DNA of 64,000 bases from Candidatus Dormiibacterota bacterium (GTDB lineage Bacteria; Acidobacteriota; Polarisedimenticolia; Gp22-AA2), in contig DASQAT010000016.1 in NCBI GenBank assembly GCA_035635555.1, forward strand, positions 1-64,000, read 5' to 3'. The notes beneath the pieces were generated by a model, which was not told where the DNA came from, searched no databases, and saw only the letters and a program-made list of their open reading frames with translations. Position numbers and translations under genes: made by a program. Positions 23,715 to 33,068 of this stretch are shown piece after piece. Positions within the stretch are counted from its first letter, which is position 1. Each line of letters opens with the position of its first letter.

Positions 23715-26302
23715 AGCTCGAGCTCCCTGCGCTGTCCCTCGTCGCTCTCGTCGGCCCCTCGGGCTGCGGTAAGTCGACGTTCGCCGCGCGGCACTTCAAG
23801 CCGACCGAGGTCCTGTCGTCCGACTTCTGCCGCGGCCTGGCCTCCGACGACGAGAACGACCAGGCCGCGACCAAGGATGCCTTCGAGATTCTCTACTTCA
23901 TCGCCCGCAAGCGTCTCGCCGCGGGCCGCCTAGTCGTCGTGGACGCCACGAACGTGAGGGCCGAAGACCGCAAGCGCCTCATCGACCTGGCGCGCGAGTA
24001 CCACGTCGTGCCGGTCGCCATCGTCTTCGACGTGCCCGAGGCCGTCTGCCACGAGCGCAACGCCACGCGTCCCAACCGTGACTTCGGCCGCCACGTCGTC
24101 CGCCAGCAGGCCCAGAGCCTCCGCCGCTCGCTGCGCAACCTCGGGCGCGAGGGGTTCCGCCGCGTGACGATCCTGAAGACGCAGGAGGAGATCGACGCGC
24201 TGACCATCGAGCGCGTGCCGTTGTGGGTCGACCGCCGTAGCGACAGCGGTCCGTTCGACATCATCGGGGACGTGCACGGCTGCCACGACGAGCTCGTCGA
24301 TCTGCTGACGCGGCTCGGCTACGTCATCGAGGAGGGCGGTCAGGTCGCGCGTCATCCCGAAGGGCGCAAGGCGGTCTTCCTCGGCGACCTGGTCGACCGA
24401 GGCCCCGGCGTCCCCTCGGTGCTGCGTCTGGCAATGGGAAGCGTGGGTGCGGGGACGGCCCTGTGCGTGCCGGGGAACCACGACATCAAGCTGATGCGCA
24501 AGCTGCGCGGCCGCGACGTCCGCATCACGCATGGTCTCGCCGAGTCGCTCGAGCAGCTCGAGCGCGAGCCGCAGGAGTTCCGCGGCCAGGTCGCCGAGTT
24601 CCTCGACGGCCTCATCAGCCACTACGTCCTCGACGGCGGCCGTCTGGTCGTCGCCCACGCCGGCCTCAAGGAAGACCTGCAGGGGCGCGCCTCCGGCAAG
24701 GTCCGCGACTTCGCGCTGTTCGGCGAGACCAGCGGCGAGACCGACGAGTTCGGCCTCCCCGTGCGCTACAACTGGGCGGCGGACTACCGCGGCGCCGCGA
24801 CAGTCGTGTACGGCCACACTCCCGTCCCCGAGCCGGTCTGGCTCAACCGCACGATCTGCATCGACACCGGCTGCGTCTACGGCGGCCGCCTCACCGCGCT
24901 GCGCTGGCCGGAGAAGGAGCTGGTGCACGTCGAGGCGCGCCGGATGTACTACGAGCCCTCGAAACCGATCGTGCCGATGGGCACCGGGATGGTGCAGGGC
25001 GCGCCGGCCGGCGAGGCGGCTTCTGCCGAACGGCGCCCCTACGACGACCTCCTCGACATCGACGACGTGACCGGCAAGCGCGTCGTCACGACGCGCATCC
25101 AGCACACCGTCACCATCCGCGAGGAGAACGCCATCGCGGCGCTCGAGGTGATGAGCCGCTTCGCGATCGATCCGCACTGGCTCATCTACCTGCCACCCAC
25201 CATGGCGCCGCCCGACACCTGCAAGACCGGCGACCTCCTCGAGCACCCGCGCGAGGTCTTCTCGTGGTTCCGCCACCAGGGCGTGCCGCGCGTCATCTGC
25301 GAGGAGAAGCACATGGGCTCGCGCGCGGTCCTCGTCGTCTGCCGCGACGCCGCGACCGCCCGGCGTCGCTTCGGCGTGGCCTCCGGCGACGGCGCCATCT
25401 ACACGCGCACCGGCCGCCCCTTCTTCCCCGACCCCGCGCAGGAGGGCGAGGTCCTCGACCGAGTGCGCGCCGCGATGCAGAAAGCCGATCTCTGGACCCG
25501 TCTCGCGACCGACTGGATCTGCCTCGACGCCGAGATCATGCCGTGGTCCGCCAAGGCGCAGGAGCTCCTGCGCCGCCAGTACGCCCCCGCCGGCGCCTCC
25601 GCCCGCGCCTCGCTGCGCGACGCCTTCGAGGCGCTGCGGACGACCGCCGCTCGCCCAGTCGACGCCGACGCCGCCCCCGTCCGAGACCTGCTCGCCCGCT
25701 ACGAGACCCGCCGCGAGGCCGTAGAGCGCTACATCGAAGCCTACGGCCGCTATTGCTGGCCCGTCACGCGCGTCGCCGATCTCAAGATAGCCCCCTTCCA
25801 CGTCCTGGCGGGCGAGCGCCGCGTCTACACCGACCAGGACCACCCCTGGCACCTGGAGACCCTCTCCGACCTGTGCCGCGCCGACGAGGGCGGTCTGCTC
25901 CAGCCCACCGCGCAGCTCGTCGTCGACCTGACCGACACCGCGAGCGAGCAGGCAGGCACGACCTGGTGGGAAGAGATGACTGCGCGCGGCGGCGAAGGGA
26001 TGGTCGTCAAGCCGCTCACGTGGCTCACGCGCGGCCGCCGCGGCCTCGTCCAGCCCGCCATCAAATGCCGCGGCCCCGAGTACCTGCGCATCATCTATGG
26101 ACCCGAGTACACGCTCCCCGAGCACCTCGAGCGCCTCCGCGCCCGCGGCCTGTCGCACAAGCGCTCACTCGCGCTGCGCGAGTTCGCGCTCGGGCTCGAG
26201 GCGCTGAATCGGTTCGCCGAGGGTGAGCCGCTGTACCGCGTTCATGAGTGCGTGTTCGGCGTGCTGGCGCTGGAGAGCGAGCCGGTGGATCCGAGGCTGT
26301 AG
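23711..26302 (+). CDS. pnkp: Polynucleotide kinase-phosphatase/ligase Pnkp (RNA repair)
   Basis: 863 residues, close to the characterised clostridial Pnkp. The N-terminal 5'-kinase has a P-loop at residues 15-22 (GPSGCGKS). The central metallophosphatase has GDVHGCHDE, FLGDLVDRGPG, GNHD, VVAHAGL and VVYGHTP. The C-terminal ligase-like adenylyltransferase has the nucleotidyl lysine in EEKHMGSRA. Together these heal 5'-OH and 2',3'-cyclic phosphate ends and, in complex with Hen1, seal RNA broken by ribotoxins. I chose ATG 23711, which forms the ATGA overlap with hen1. The window contains several RNase toxins whose damage such a system could repair. Confidence 0.95.
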   Translation: MKLELPALSLVALVGPSGCGKSTFAARHFKPTEVLSSDFCRGLASDDENDQAATKDAFEILYFIARKRLAAGRLVVVDATNVRAEDRKRLIDLAREYHVVPVAIVFDVPEAVCHERNATRPNRDFGRHVVRQQAQSLRRSLRNLGREGFRRVTILKTQEEIDALTIERVPLWVDRRSDSGPFDIIGDVHGCHDELVDLLTRLGYVIEEGGQVARHPEGRKAVFLGDLVDRGPGVPSVLRLAMGSVGAGTALCVPGNHDIKLMRKLRGRDVRITHGLAESLEQLEREPQEFRGQVAEFLDGLISHYVLDGGRLVVAHAGLKEDLQGRASGKVRDFALFGETSGETDEFGLPVRYNWAADYRGAATVVYGHTPVPEPVWLNRTICIDTGCVYGGRLTALRWPEKELVHVEARRMYYEPSKPIVPMGTGMVQGAPAGEAASAERRPYDDLLDIDDVTGKRVVTTRIQHTVTIREENAIAALEVMSRFAIDPHWLIYLPPTMAPPDTCKTGDLLEHPREVFSWFRHQGVPRVICEEKHMGSRAVLVVCRDAATARRRFGVASGDGAIYTRTGRPFFPDPAQEGEVLDRVRAAMQKADLWTRLATDWICLDAEIMPWSAKAQELLRRQYAPAGASARASLRDAFEALRTTAARPVDADAAPVRDLLARYETRREAVERYIEAYGRYCWPVTRVADLKIAPFHVLAGERRVYTDQDHPWHLETLSDLCRADEGGLLQPTAQLVVDLTDTASEQAGTTWWEEMTARGGEGMVVKPLTWLTRGRRGLVQPAIKCRGPEYLRIIYGPEYTLPEHLERLRARGLSHKRSLALREFALGLEALNRFAEGEPLYRVHECVFGVLALESEPVDPRL

Positions 26303-26370
26303 AAGGAGGATCAGAGCGGCTCGGTCATTCCGCGACCCCCCGATCCGGCCTATACTTACCACTCAATCCC

Positions 26371-29300
26371 ATGTCCGCGAATCTTCTGTGGCTGTGCATC
26401 CTCGTCGTCATGGCGGGCGCTTTGCTGTTGCGCCGGCGCTACCTGTCTGCCCGCACAGCCCCCGGCCCCGCCGCCAAGGACGCCGCGCCCCCCGACCGGC
26501 CGTCCGCCGCCGGCCCGCGGCCGCCGCTGTCGGTGTCGCTGCACAGGCTGGCCTCTGAGCTGACGAGTTTCTACGACGATTCCGCCCAGCCGACCGATCT
26601 GCTCACCAACCCCGACTTCGCCCGCGGGGTCGCGCTGTTCACCCGGGAAGAGGCGCCGGTGGACCTGGTGCTGTCCTACGTGACCGGCGACAACTCGGTG
26701 ATCTCCTGCATGGCGTCGGCGGCACTGAGCGAGAGACACGAAGCGGGGGATGTCGCGGATCGAATCGTCGACGCTGTCGGCGGCATCGGAGGATGGCCGC
26801 TCTACTTCGCGCTCCGGTATCTCGAAGGGGCCGTCCCCGCGGGCGAGCCGCTGGTGGGGCGCGTCCTCTCCAAGGCGGGCGAGAGCTGGAACCACCGCGT
26901 CGCGCAGCAGATCCTGAAGGACTTCGTGGCACGCCGGACGGCCGCGGGGGAAAGAGCCGCGTTCGGCGCCCACCTGCAAGGGCTGTCGCGCGGGTCCCTC
27001 AAGGCGCTGGAGGAGATCCTGAAAAGGCTAGGGCCGGAGGCCGCCCCGCTGCGCGTCGAGTACGAAGACTTCCGGAAGGAGTGGATCGACGTCGACTACC
27101 TGGCGGCCGTCGGGACGCTGTGGAGCGCCGACGCCGCCGAGCGCGCTTCGATCATCGAGCACGACGCGCTGCAGGCGGCGGTCGCCCTCCTCGAAGCGTC
27201 CTATCTCGCCGAGCGCCCGCGCTCGACCCTCCTGGTCGGCGAGCCGGGTGTCGGCAAGACCGCCATCGCGCGCGCCCTCGCGGCCCGTCTGGGGCGCACC
27301 GGCTGGATCGTCTTCCAGGCCGGCGCGGCCGAGCTGCTCGCGGGGCAGATCTACATCGGCGAGTTCGAGAAGCGCATGCAGGAGGTCCTGCGCCACCTGT
27401 CCCGGCCGCGGCGCGTGCTGTGGGTCATCCCCGACTTCCCCGCCCTGGCGCTCGCCGGCCGCCACAGTTACAGCCAGGTGGGGGCGCTCGATCTCGTCCT
27501 GCCGCTGATCGAGCGCGGGGAGATCACAGTCCTCGGCGAGTGCGAGCCGGCCGCGTACGATCGGCTGGTGCGCGAGAAGCCGCGCTGCACGACCGCCCTG
27601 ACCGCCCTGCGCATCCAGCCGACATCGCAAGCCGAAACGCTCAGGCTGGCGCGCCGGTGGATGCACAAGCACGCGGGCGCCGGCGACGCGGACGAGGCGG
27701 CCGCCCGCGACACCGAAGCGGTCATCCAGGAGGCGGCGCAGCTCGCGCTGCAGTTCCTCGGACACAAGGGGATGCCCGGCAGCCTCCTCGAACTGCTGCG
27801 GGTCACGCACGAGCGGCTGACGGCGGGCGCTCCCGCCGGAACCGGTGCTGCGGCCGGCCCCCACGCCCCGATCGCCGTCGACGATCTGATCGTCACGCTG
27901 TCCCAGATGACCGGCCTCCCGGTACACATGCTGGACGACCGCGAGGCGCTCGATCTGACCGCGCTGCGGGCGCTATTCGCGGAGCGGGTCAAGGGACAGC
28001 CGGAGGCGGTCGACTGCCTGGTGGATCGGGTCGCGATGATCAAGGCGGGGGTGACTGATCCGACGCGCCCCTCGGGTGTGTTCCTGTTCGCCGGCCCGAC
28101 CGGCACCGGCAAGACCGAGATCGCCAAGACGCTCGCCGAGTTCCTGTTCGGATCCCCCGAGCGGATGATCCGCCTGGACATGAGCGAATTCCAGGCGATC
28201 GACAGCCTCGATCGTATCCTCGGCACCATGGAGGAGGGGCGGGGGGATTCGCTCGCCGACCAGGTGCGCCGCCAGCCGTTCTCCGTCGTGCTGCTGGACG
28301 AGTTCGAGAAGGCGCACGAGCGCGTCTGGGACATCTTCCTGCAGGTGTTCGACGACGGCCGCCTCACCGACCGGCGCGGCCGGACCGCGGACGTGCGGCA
28401 CGCCATCATCATCCTGACCTCGAACCTCGGCGGCGCCATCCCGAGCGGCCTCAGCCTCGGATTCTCGGAAGAGCACGGAGGGTTCCGCGCCGGAGTCGTC
28501 ACCCGCACAATCGCGAAATCCTTCCGCAAGGAGTTCCTCAACCGCATCGACCGCGTGGTCGTCTTTCGGCCGCTCAGCCGCGAGGTGATGCGGCAGATCC
28601 TGCAGCGCGAGATGTCGGCCGCCCTGCAGCGCCGCGGCCTGCGCTCGCGCGCCTGGGCGGTGGAGTGGGACGAGAGCACCATCGAATTCCTGCTGACGAA
28701 GGGATTCACGGAGGACCTGGGCGCCCGCCCGCTGAAGCGGGCGATCGAGCGCTATCTGCTGGCGCCCCTGGCGACCTCCATCGTGAACCGCGAGGTCCCC
28801 GCCGGCGACCAGTTCCTGCTCCTCACCGGCCGCGACGATCGTCTCGACCTCGAATTCATCGACCCCGACGCGCCGCAGGCGGCCGGCGACGTGGTCGTCC
28901 CCCTGCCGGCGATCGCGTCCGATGCGCCCGCGCCGCCCGGCTCCGCCCGGACCGGCGCCGATCTCGGAGGGATCGCCCTGCAGCCCGGCGGCCGCCCCGA
29001 GGAGGCGGATTTCCTCCGGACGCGGCTCGCCCTCCTCTGCGCCCGCGTCGAGAGCGACGGCTGGAAGCAGGACAAGGCGAAGGCACTCGAAGAGACCGGC
29101 CGGCCCGACTTCTGGTCCTCGCCCGGACGATTCGAGATCCTCGGACGCTACGAATACCGCGACCGCATCGAGTCCGGCGTGCAGCGGGCCGGCTCCCTCC
29201 TCGGCCGGCTCGCCGGACGCCCCGGCGATCCGCGCAGCCGCTATCCGCGCCACCTGGTCGGCGCCCTGGCCCACAGCCTCTATCTTCTTGAGACCGCCTG

Positions 29301-29874
29301 CGCCGACGTCGAAGGACAGCGCCCGCGCGAGGCGTTCCTCCTCGTCGAGGCGAAGACCAGCCGCGGCGCTCCCCACCCCGAGACGGACCGCTTCGCCTCG
29401 GAGCTCGCGGCGATGTACCGCTCCTGGGCCGCCAAGCGCCGGATGCGCGTGCAGGTGCTCGAGGAGAGGGCCCCCGACGGCCAGCCCTATCGATTCCTCA
29501 TGGCGGTCAGCGGCTTCGGCGCCTTCTCGATCCTCGCCCCGGAGGACGGCCTGCACGTCCTCGAGCAGCCCGAGGACCGCCCGCATCAGTTCGAGCGCTG
29601 CCGCGTCCAGGTCAGCGTCGTCCCCCAGCCGCTCGAACCCGCAGGCGACGCCCCCCGCGCGCTCCGCTCCCAGGCCGAGCGGTCCCTCGAGCAGCACGCC
29701 ACCCGCAACCTGCGCGTCGTCCGCAGCTACCGCCGTGACCCATCTCCGCTGGTGCGCGACGGCATCCGCCACTACCGCACTGGGCGGATCGATCTCGTGC
29801 TGGGCGGGGACTTCGACCTGCTGGGTGGTCGGGCGGGGGCGGAGGAGATGAGCGAGACTACCCTGCCTTCCTGA
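26371..29874 (+). CDS. Membrane-anchored double AAA+ Clp-like ATPase
   Basis: 1167 residues. An N-terminal membrane helix (about 5-20) is followed by a helical region, then two AAA+ modules. Module 1 has Walker A at 290-297 (GEPGVGKT), but the Walker B position reads VLWVIPDF with no Asp-Glu pair. Module 2 has Walker A at 575-582 (GPTGTGKT), a good Walker B (VVLLDEFEKAH) and the ClpB/ClpC-like IFLQVFDDGRLTDRRG and LTSNLGG segments. After the Clp C-terminal domain come about 300 residues of unknown type. It starts 68 nt after pnkp on the same strand, so it is probably cotranscribed with the RNA repair pair. Classical ClpB is soluble and lacks this anchor and tail. Confidence 0.8.
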   Translation: MSANLLWLCILVVMAGALLLRRRYLSARTAPGPAAKDAAPPDRPSAAGPRPPLSVSLHRLASELTSFYDDSAQPTDLLTNPDFARGVALFTREEAPVDLVLSYVTGDNSVISCMASAALSERHEAGDVADRIVDAVGGIGGWPLYFALRYLEGAVPAGEPLVGRVLSKAGESWNHRVAQQILKDFVARRTAAGERAAFGAHLQGLSRGSLKALEEILKRLGPEAAPLRVEYEDFRKEWIDVDYLAAVGTLWSADAAERASIIEHDALQAAVALLEASYLAERPRSTLLVGEPGVGKTAIARALAARLGRTGWIVFQAGAAELLAGQIYIGEFEKRMQEVLRHLSRPRRVLWVIPDFPALALAGRHSYSQVGALDLVLPLIERGEITVLGECEPAAYDRLVREKPRCTTALTALRIQPTSQAETLRLARRWMHKHAGAGDADEAAARDTEAVIQEAAQLALQFLGHKGMPGSLLELLRVTHERLTAGAPAGTGAAAGPHAPIAVDDLIVTLSQMTGLPVHMLDDREALDLTALRALFAERVKGQPEAVDCLVDRVAMIKAGVTDPTRPSGVFLFAGPTGTGKTEIAKTLAEFLFGSPERMIRLDMSEFQAIDSLDRILGTMEEGRGDSLADQVRRQPFSVVLLDEFEKAHERVWDIFLQVFDDGRLTDRRGRTADVRHAIIILTSNLGGAIPSGLSLGFSEEHGGFRAGVVTRTIAKSFRKEFLNRIDRVVVFRPLSREVMRQILQREMSAALQRRGLRSRAWAVEWDESTIEFLLTKGFTEDLGARPLKRAIERYLLAPLATSIVNREVPAGDQFLLLTGRDDRLDLEFIDPDAPQAAGDVVVPLPAIASDAPAPPGSARTGADLGGIALQPGGRPEEADFLRTRLALLCARVESDGWKQDKAKALEETGRPDFWSSPGRFEILGRYEYRDRIESGVQRAGSLLGRLAGRPGDPRSRYPRHLVGALAHSLYLLETACADVEGQRPREAFLLVEAKTSRGAPHPETDRFASELAAMYRSWAAKRRMRVQVLEERAPDGQPYRFLMAVSGFGAFSILAPEDGLHVLEQPEDRPHQFERCRVQVSVVPQPLEPAGDAPRALRSQAERSLEQHATRNLRVVRSYRRDPSPLVRDGIRHYRTGRIDLVLGGDFDLLGGRAGAEEMSETTLPS

Positions 29875-30150
29875 ACACCCCGTAGCGCACCGCGTGCTGA
29901 TGACCACGCTGCAGATTCTGGCGGCGGAGACTGCTGGGGTGGAGCGTCTCGTTTTCCACACCGGCGGACCAGGAGGCGAGGAAGATTTGAAAGCCGCCAT
30001 AGACCTGGTCAACGGCAGGCTGGCGACCTCGCGCGCCATCGAAACGCGCAGGCTGATCGGCCAGATCGCCGGGCTGGGCCTGACATGGGGGGTCAGCGAC
30101 GGAAACTGACCGTCCTCCGAATCGGCGAAAGCCCAGCGCTCTGGAACTCC

Positions 30151-31117
30151 CTAATCAACGTCACCTGCCGGGCGATTCCTATGGATCTGAACGTTTTGCA
30201 TCTTCCATTGAATCGCGGGATGGGCGGCAATCCTCGCGGCCTGCTCCGGATTGGCGGGAAAGAGAATCTCGGGTCGCAGCTCTCCCCGCTGGATGGCCTC
30301 GACATAATCCCTTTCGCTCGCTTCGAGACTCAGAAGAGGCCCGACGACGGCCCAAACCCTCTCGACGAGTTCGTGGGCGGACGGGACCGCGACAGCGACC
30401 AATGGGCGGAGCGACCGTGCGATCTGTGATACGCCCCTCGATCCTCTCGCGGCCGTAGAGCGTCAGCGAACGTTCGAGAACCGCCGAAAGGGCGATGAAC
30501 AACGCCCGGAACTCCGGCGTCCGCGTGGTCTCAGCCACTCCGCCCGGCAAGTACGCCACGTCCCATAGATCCCGGGGCGCGAAGCGGTCCAGAAGAGCGA
30601 GCACCTTGCCGACGACGAGCTCCGTCTGCCCGACGACACGAGCATGCGGTCGATCCAATTCCCCGGGCTGCCAGACAGAGCGGGTCTCCGTGACGGCCAG
30701 CGGAAGCCTGAACAGATAATTCATATCCAGCTCGATCCTGTCGTCCTGGCCGAGAACGGATCGGTACGTCAGAAAAAACTTCCTGCCGGCGAAGGAGTCC
30801 GCCGACTGCTGTACGCGGTACCCGAGACGCCGCGCGAGATCGGCTGCAGCGCGCTCCACCCGCGGTCGATCCGCGAGCATTCGCTCCCGCTCCAAGTGCG
30901 CGATGTAGTTGAAGTCGAGATCGACGGACAGCCTCTGCGGCGGACCAAAGCAGAGGTTCAGGGCGGTACCCCCCTTGAGGGCAAGCGCCTCTCCCAGGAG
31001 GGGGTGGCGAGATACGTCGGCGGCCACTTCCCCGAGCCGGACGACCTTCTCGAGCGGGATGATCTGGAATCCGGTCTCGGCGGCGCAGCGCTCCAGATAC
31101 TCGAGGCTAGGGTTCAT
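30151..31117 (-). pseudogene. abiEii: abiEii nucleotidyltransferase toxin gene, frameshifted near its end
   Basis: AbiEii/AbiGii-type nucleotidyltransferase. The N-terminal two thirds show the family motifs: LKGGTALNL and, 14 residues on, LSVDLDFNY (GG-T and DxD of the polymerase-beta fold), then KVLALLDRFAPRDLWDVAYL. Near 30434-30437 (a run of four C on the plus strand) a one-base difference moves the frame. The continuation in the other frame (GVSQIARSLRPLV... HELVERVWAVVG... HPAIQWKMQNV) is clearly the proper C terminus, ending at 30151. The in-frame product instead gains an Arg-rich tail to 30179. This is either a real inactivating or phase-varying indel, or a sequencing error. It overlaps the AbiEi gene by 11 nt. 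Confidence 0.8.
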
Positions 31118-31904
31118 CGGCCTCGCCCGGCCGATCAAGAATCGCCGGCAGGATGAGGTTCCACCGCGGCGCCAGCCTGCCCCCTCGACGGCCCCGCTCC
31201 AGGTATTGCGGGGAACGTGGACGGTGCCGCTCGATGCGCTCGAGCACGCGATCGGGCACGTGGAAGGATTTTCGGAAGCGCTCCAGGAACCAACCACTCG
31301 CTGACCAAAGATTCGCCAGTTTGTAGCGGCGCAGGACCTCCTCGAGCAGATCGAGATCGAGCGTCGGGAAGGCGCTTGCGGAACGCACCAGCTCCTCGAG
31401 TCCCCCGGCCAGGGCCGGCCGCCGGAACCCTTCGACCAGCGTCCGCTCCGGACCGGTGGTCACGAGCAGGCGACCCCGCCGCTCGACCCTGCGCGTCGCC
31501 AGGTGACGGCCATCCCCGGCCCTCAAGAGCTCGGGGTCATCGAGGAAGCGGATCGTGCTTCCGCCCAGTACCAGCGAACGGCGACGTTTGCGCGTGTAGA
31601 GCGTGCACTCCCTCCATGCCGAGTGCGCGACGCCCACGAGCTCGAGGGCGCTATGGTGCGAGAAGACAGCGTCCGACCGGGCGGCCGCCGCCACCATGAA
31701 GGGGTCGGGCATAAACCGCCCGGCACGCGTCCCTGAGGGCACGACCGCGTACAGACCGCGGGCCACGAGTTTGACGTGCCCGGATTCGAGGTGGTGCTTC
31801 AGCCGCTGCACGGCTCCCGACCGTCCGCGCGGAGGCGCGAGGGCGCTGGCGGCCTCGTCGAGGGAGAAGACCGGGTGGGTGGCAAAGAAGTCGTGGGTTT
31901 TCAC
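31107..31904 (-). CDS. abiEi: AbiEi antitoxin/transcriptional repressor
   Basis: 265 residues from GTG 31904, which has GGAG 6 nt upstream. The N terminus (THDFFATHPVFSLDEAASAL followed by GAVQRLKHHLESGHVKLVARGLYAV) is the AbiEi winged-helix DNA-binding domain. The C-terminal domain, which blocks the toxin, contains GPERTLVEGFRRP and a short RRYKLANLWSASGW segment. AbiEi binds inverted repeats in its own promoter and counteracts AbiEii in type IV toxin-antitoxin/abortive infection. An open frame continues upstream to 32012 but has no ribosome-binding site there. Confidence 0.85.
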   Translation of the reverse strand: MKTHDFFATHPVFSLDEAASALAPPRGRSGAVQRLKHHLESGHVKLVARGLYAVVPSGTRAGRFMPDPFMVAAAARSDAVFSHHSALELVGVAHSAWRECTLYTRKRRRSLVLGGSTIRFLDDPELLRAGDGRHLATRRVERRGRLLVTTGPERTLVEGFRRPALAGGLEELVRSASAFPTLDLDLLEEVLRRYKLANLWSASGWFLERFRKSFHVPDRVLERIERHRPRSPQYLERGRRGGRLAPRWNLILPAILDRPGEADEP

Positions 31905-31945
31905 TTTGCGCTCCGTGTGTCGCCGGGGGACAATCTTCCCCATAT

Positions 31946-31976
31946 CGACTCGGAACGTCAAGTCGTCTTCGACTCG
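31946..31976 (-). promoter_or_regulatory. Candidate AbiEi operator
   Basis: CGACTCG occurs at 31946-31952 and again at 31970-31976, with the inverse AGTCG between them (31961-31965) and a minus-strand TTGACG at 31961-31956. The repeats lie about 40-70 nt before the AbiEi start, where AbiEi usually binds. No clear -10 is seen. Confidence 0.3.
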
Positions 31977-31992
31977 AGACCAATGGATGTCG

Positions 31993-32050
31993 GCCACACG
32001 AATAGAGGCCAAAGGATTCCTTGCGGGGGCGGCAAAGGGGGCAGGATGAA
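31993..32050 (+). repeat. Dispersed repeat, copy B
   Basis: Ungapped match to 20461-20518 at 45 of 58 positions, same orientation. It lies upstream of abiEi, between it and the DUF2075 pseudogene, at the outer edge of the defence island. Confidence 0.55.
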
Positions 32051-32174
32051 CAGAGAAGGATCTACGTCAGGATACGCGCGCGAAGCAAGGGGTTCTTGGG
32101 GCTGTCGACAGATAGCGCACAACTCCGCAAGCCGAACGGCAGTATGATTTCGCCCAACCACACCAAGAGGACCC

Positions 32175-32958
32175 GTGCGCGAAGACGCCCCTCCGCCCGA
32201 TAAGTCAGCCGAAGCCGGCTACGGCTGGCAGTCAGACCTGCCCACGTTCTACGGCGAGCAGTCACGGGTCGTCCGTGGGCGGCTGAAGGACTTCATCCCC
32301 GACGCCGGCACCGAGCAGATCCGCGCCTGGGACGCGTCGATCCCCTGGCTGCAGCGCGAGTGCCGCGAGCTCGTCGACGCCTACGCCCCGGCCAACACCT
32401 ACACCGCGATCCTCGAATACGAGCTGCCGCGCGAGTCGCGCCGGCCGGACGTCATCATCCTGGAGAACGGCGTCGTGGTCGTCCTCGAGCTGAAGGGGAA
32501 GGACACCCCGTCGCAGGCGGACATCGACCAGGTCTTCTGCTATGCCCGCGACCTGCGCAGCTATCACGCCGAATGCGCCGACCGCCCCGTGCACGCCGTC
32601 CTCGTGCCGACCCGCGCCGACCGCACTCCCCGCACGCTCGACGGTGTACACGTCGTCGGCCCGGAGGGAGTCGACCGCCTCCCTCCTCGAATGCACCAAG
32701 GTTCCGGCCTCGAGTCCCCTCACGCCCGAAGCGTTCCTCCGCCGGGATGCCTACGCTCCCCTCCCCAGCCTGGTGCGCGCGGCGCGCGACCTGTTCGCCC
32801 GGGAGCCCCTGCCGAGAATCAAGCGGGCGCGCGCGGCGACCGAGCCTGCCGTCGACCGGGTCACCGAGATTGCGCACCGGGCGGCGGCCACGTCAACGCG
32901 GCACCTGGTGCTGCTGACCGGCGTCCCCGGAGCTGGCAAGACCCTCGTCAGTCTCTAG
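32175..32958 (+). pseudogene. N-terminal fragment of a DUF2075-family ATPase/helicase
   Basis: The first frame (32175 to about 32680) encodes a nuclease-like or DUF2075 N-terminal region with PDVIILENGVVVVLELKGKDTPSQADIDQV, whose E-x-K pattern resembles a PD-(D/E)XK core. Near 32679-32683, in a C-rich run, the frame shifts by one, and the sequence continues in the next frame (LLECTKVPASSPLTPEAFLRRDAY... LVLLTGVPGAGKTLVSL) and stops at 32958, right after the Walker A motif. The helicase body of several hundred residues is missing. The gene is therefore frameshifted and truncated. GTG 32175 has AAGAGGA upstream. It is adjacent to AbiE, as expected for a decaying defence island. Confidence 0.7.
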
Positions 32959-33068
32959 CACATAATCGAGGGCGATTCCCGCTTGTTTTCCTTTGCCTGG
33001 GGAGCGCAGACTTGGGGTCACGCTCGCATGAGGATGCGGCACAGTTGCCCCAGCACAGAAAGGCAGCG

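Noticed and set aside
23930-26158. 742-codon minus-strand frame
   Set aside because: Shadow of pnkp, which has all kinase, phosphatase and ligase motifs.
27973-30039. 688-codon minus-strand frame
   Set aside because: Shadow of the double AAA+ gene; no motif or ribosome-binding site.
29894-30109. 71-residue GTG-started frame after the AAA+ gene
   Set aside because: No ribosome-binding site, no recognised family, and no clear place in an operon; it might be a remnant but I cannot support it.
31905-32012. Upstream extension of AbiEi to a TTG at 32012
   Set aside because: No ribosome-binding site at that TTG, and the extension runs over the candidate operator and dispersed repeat; GTG 31904 with GGAG fits the domain start.
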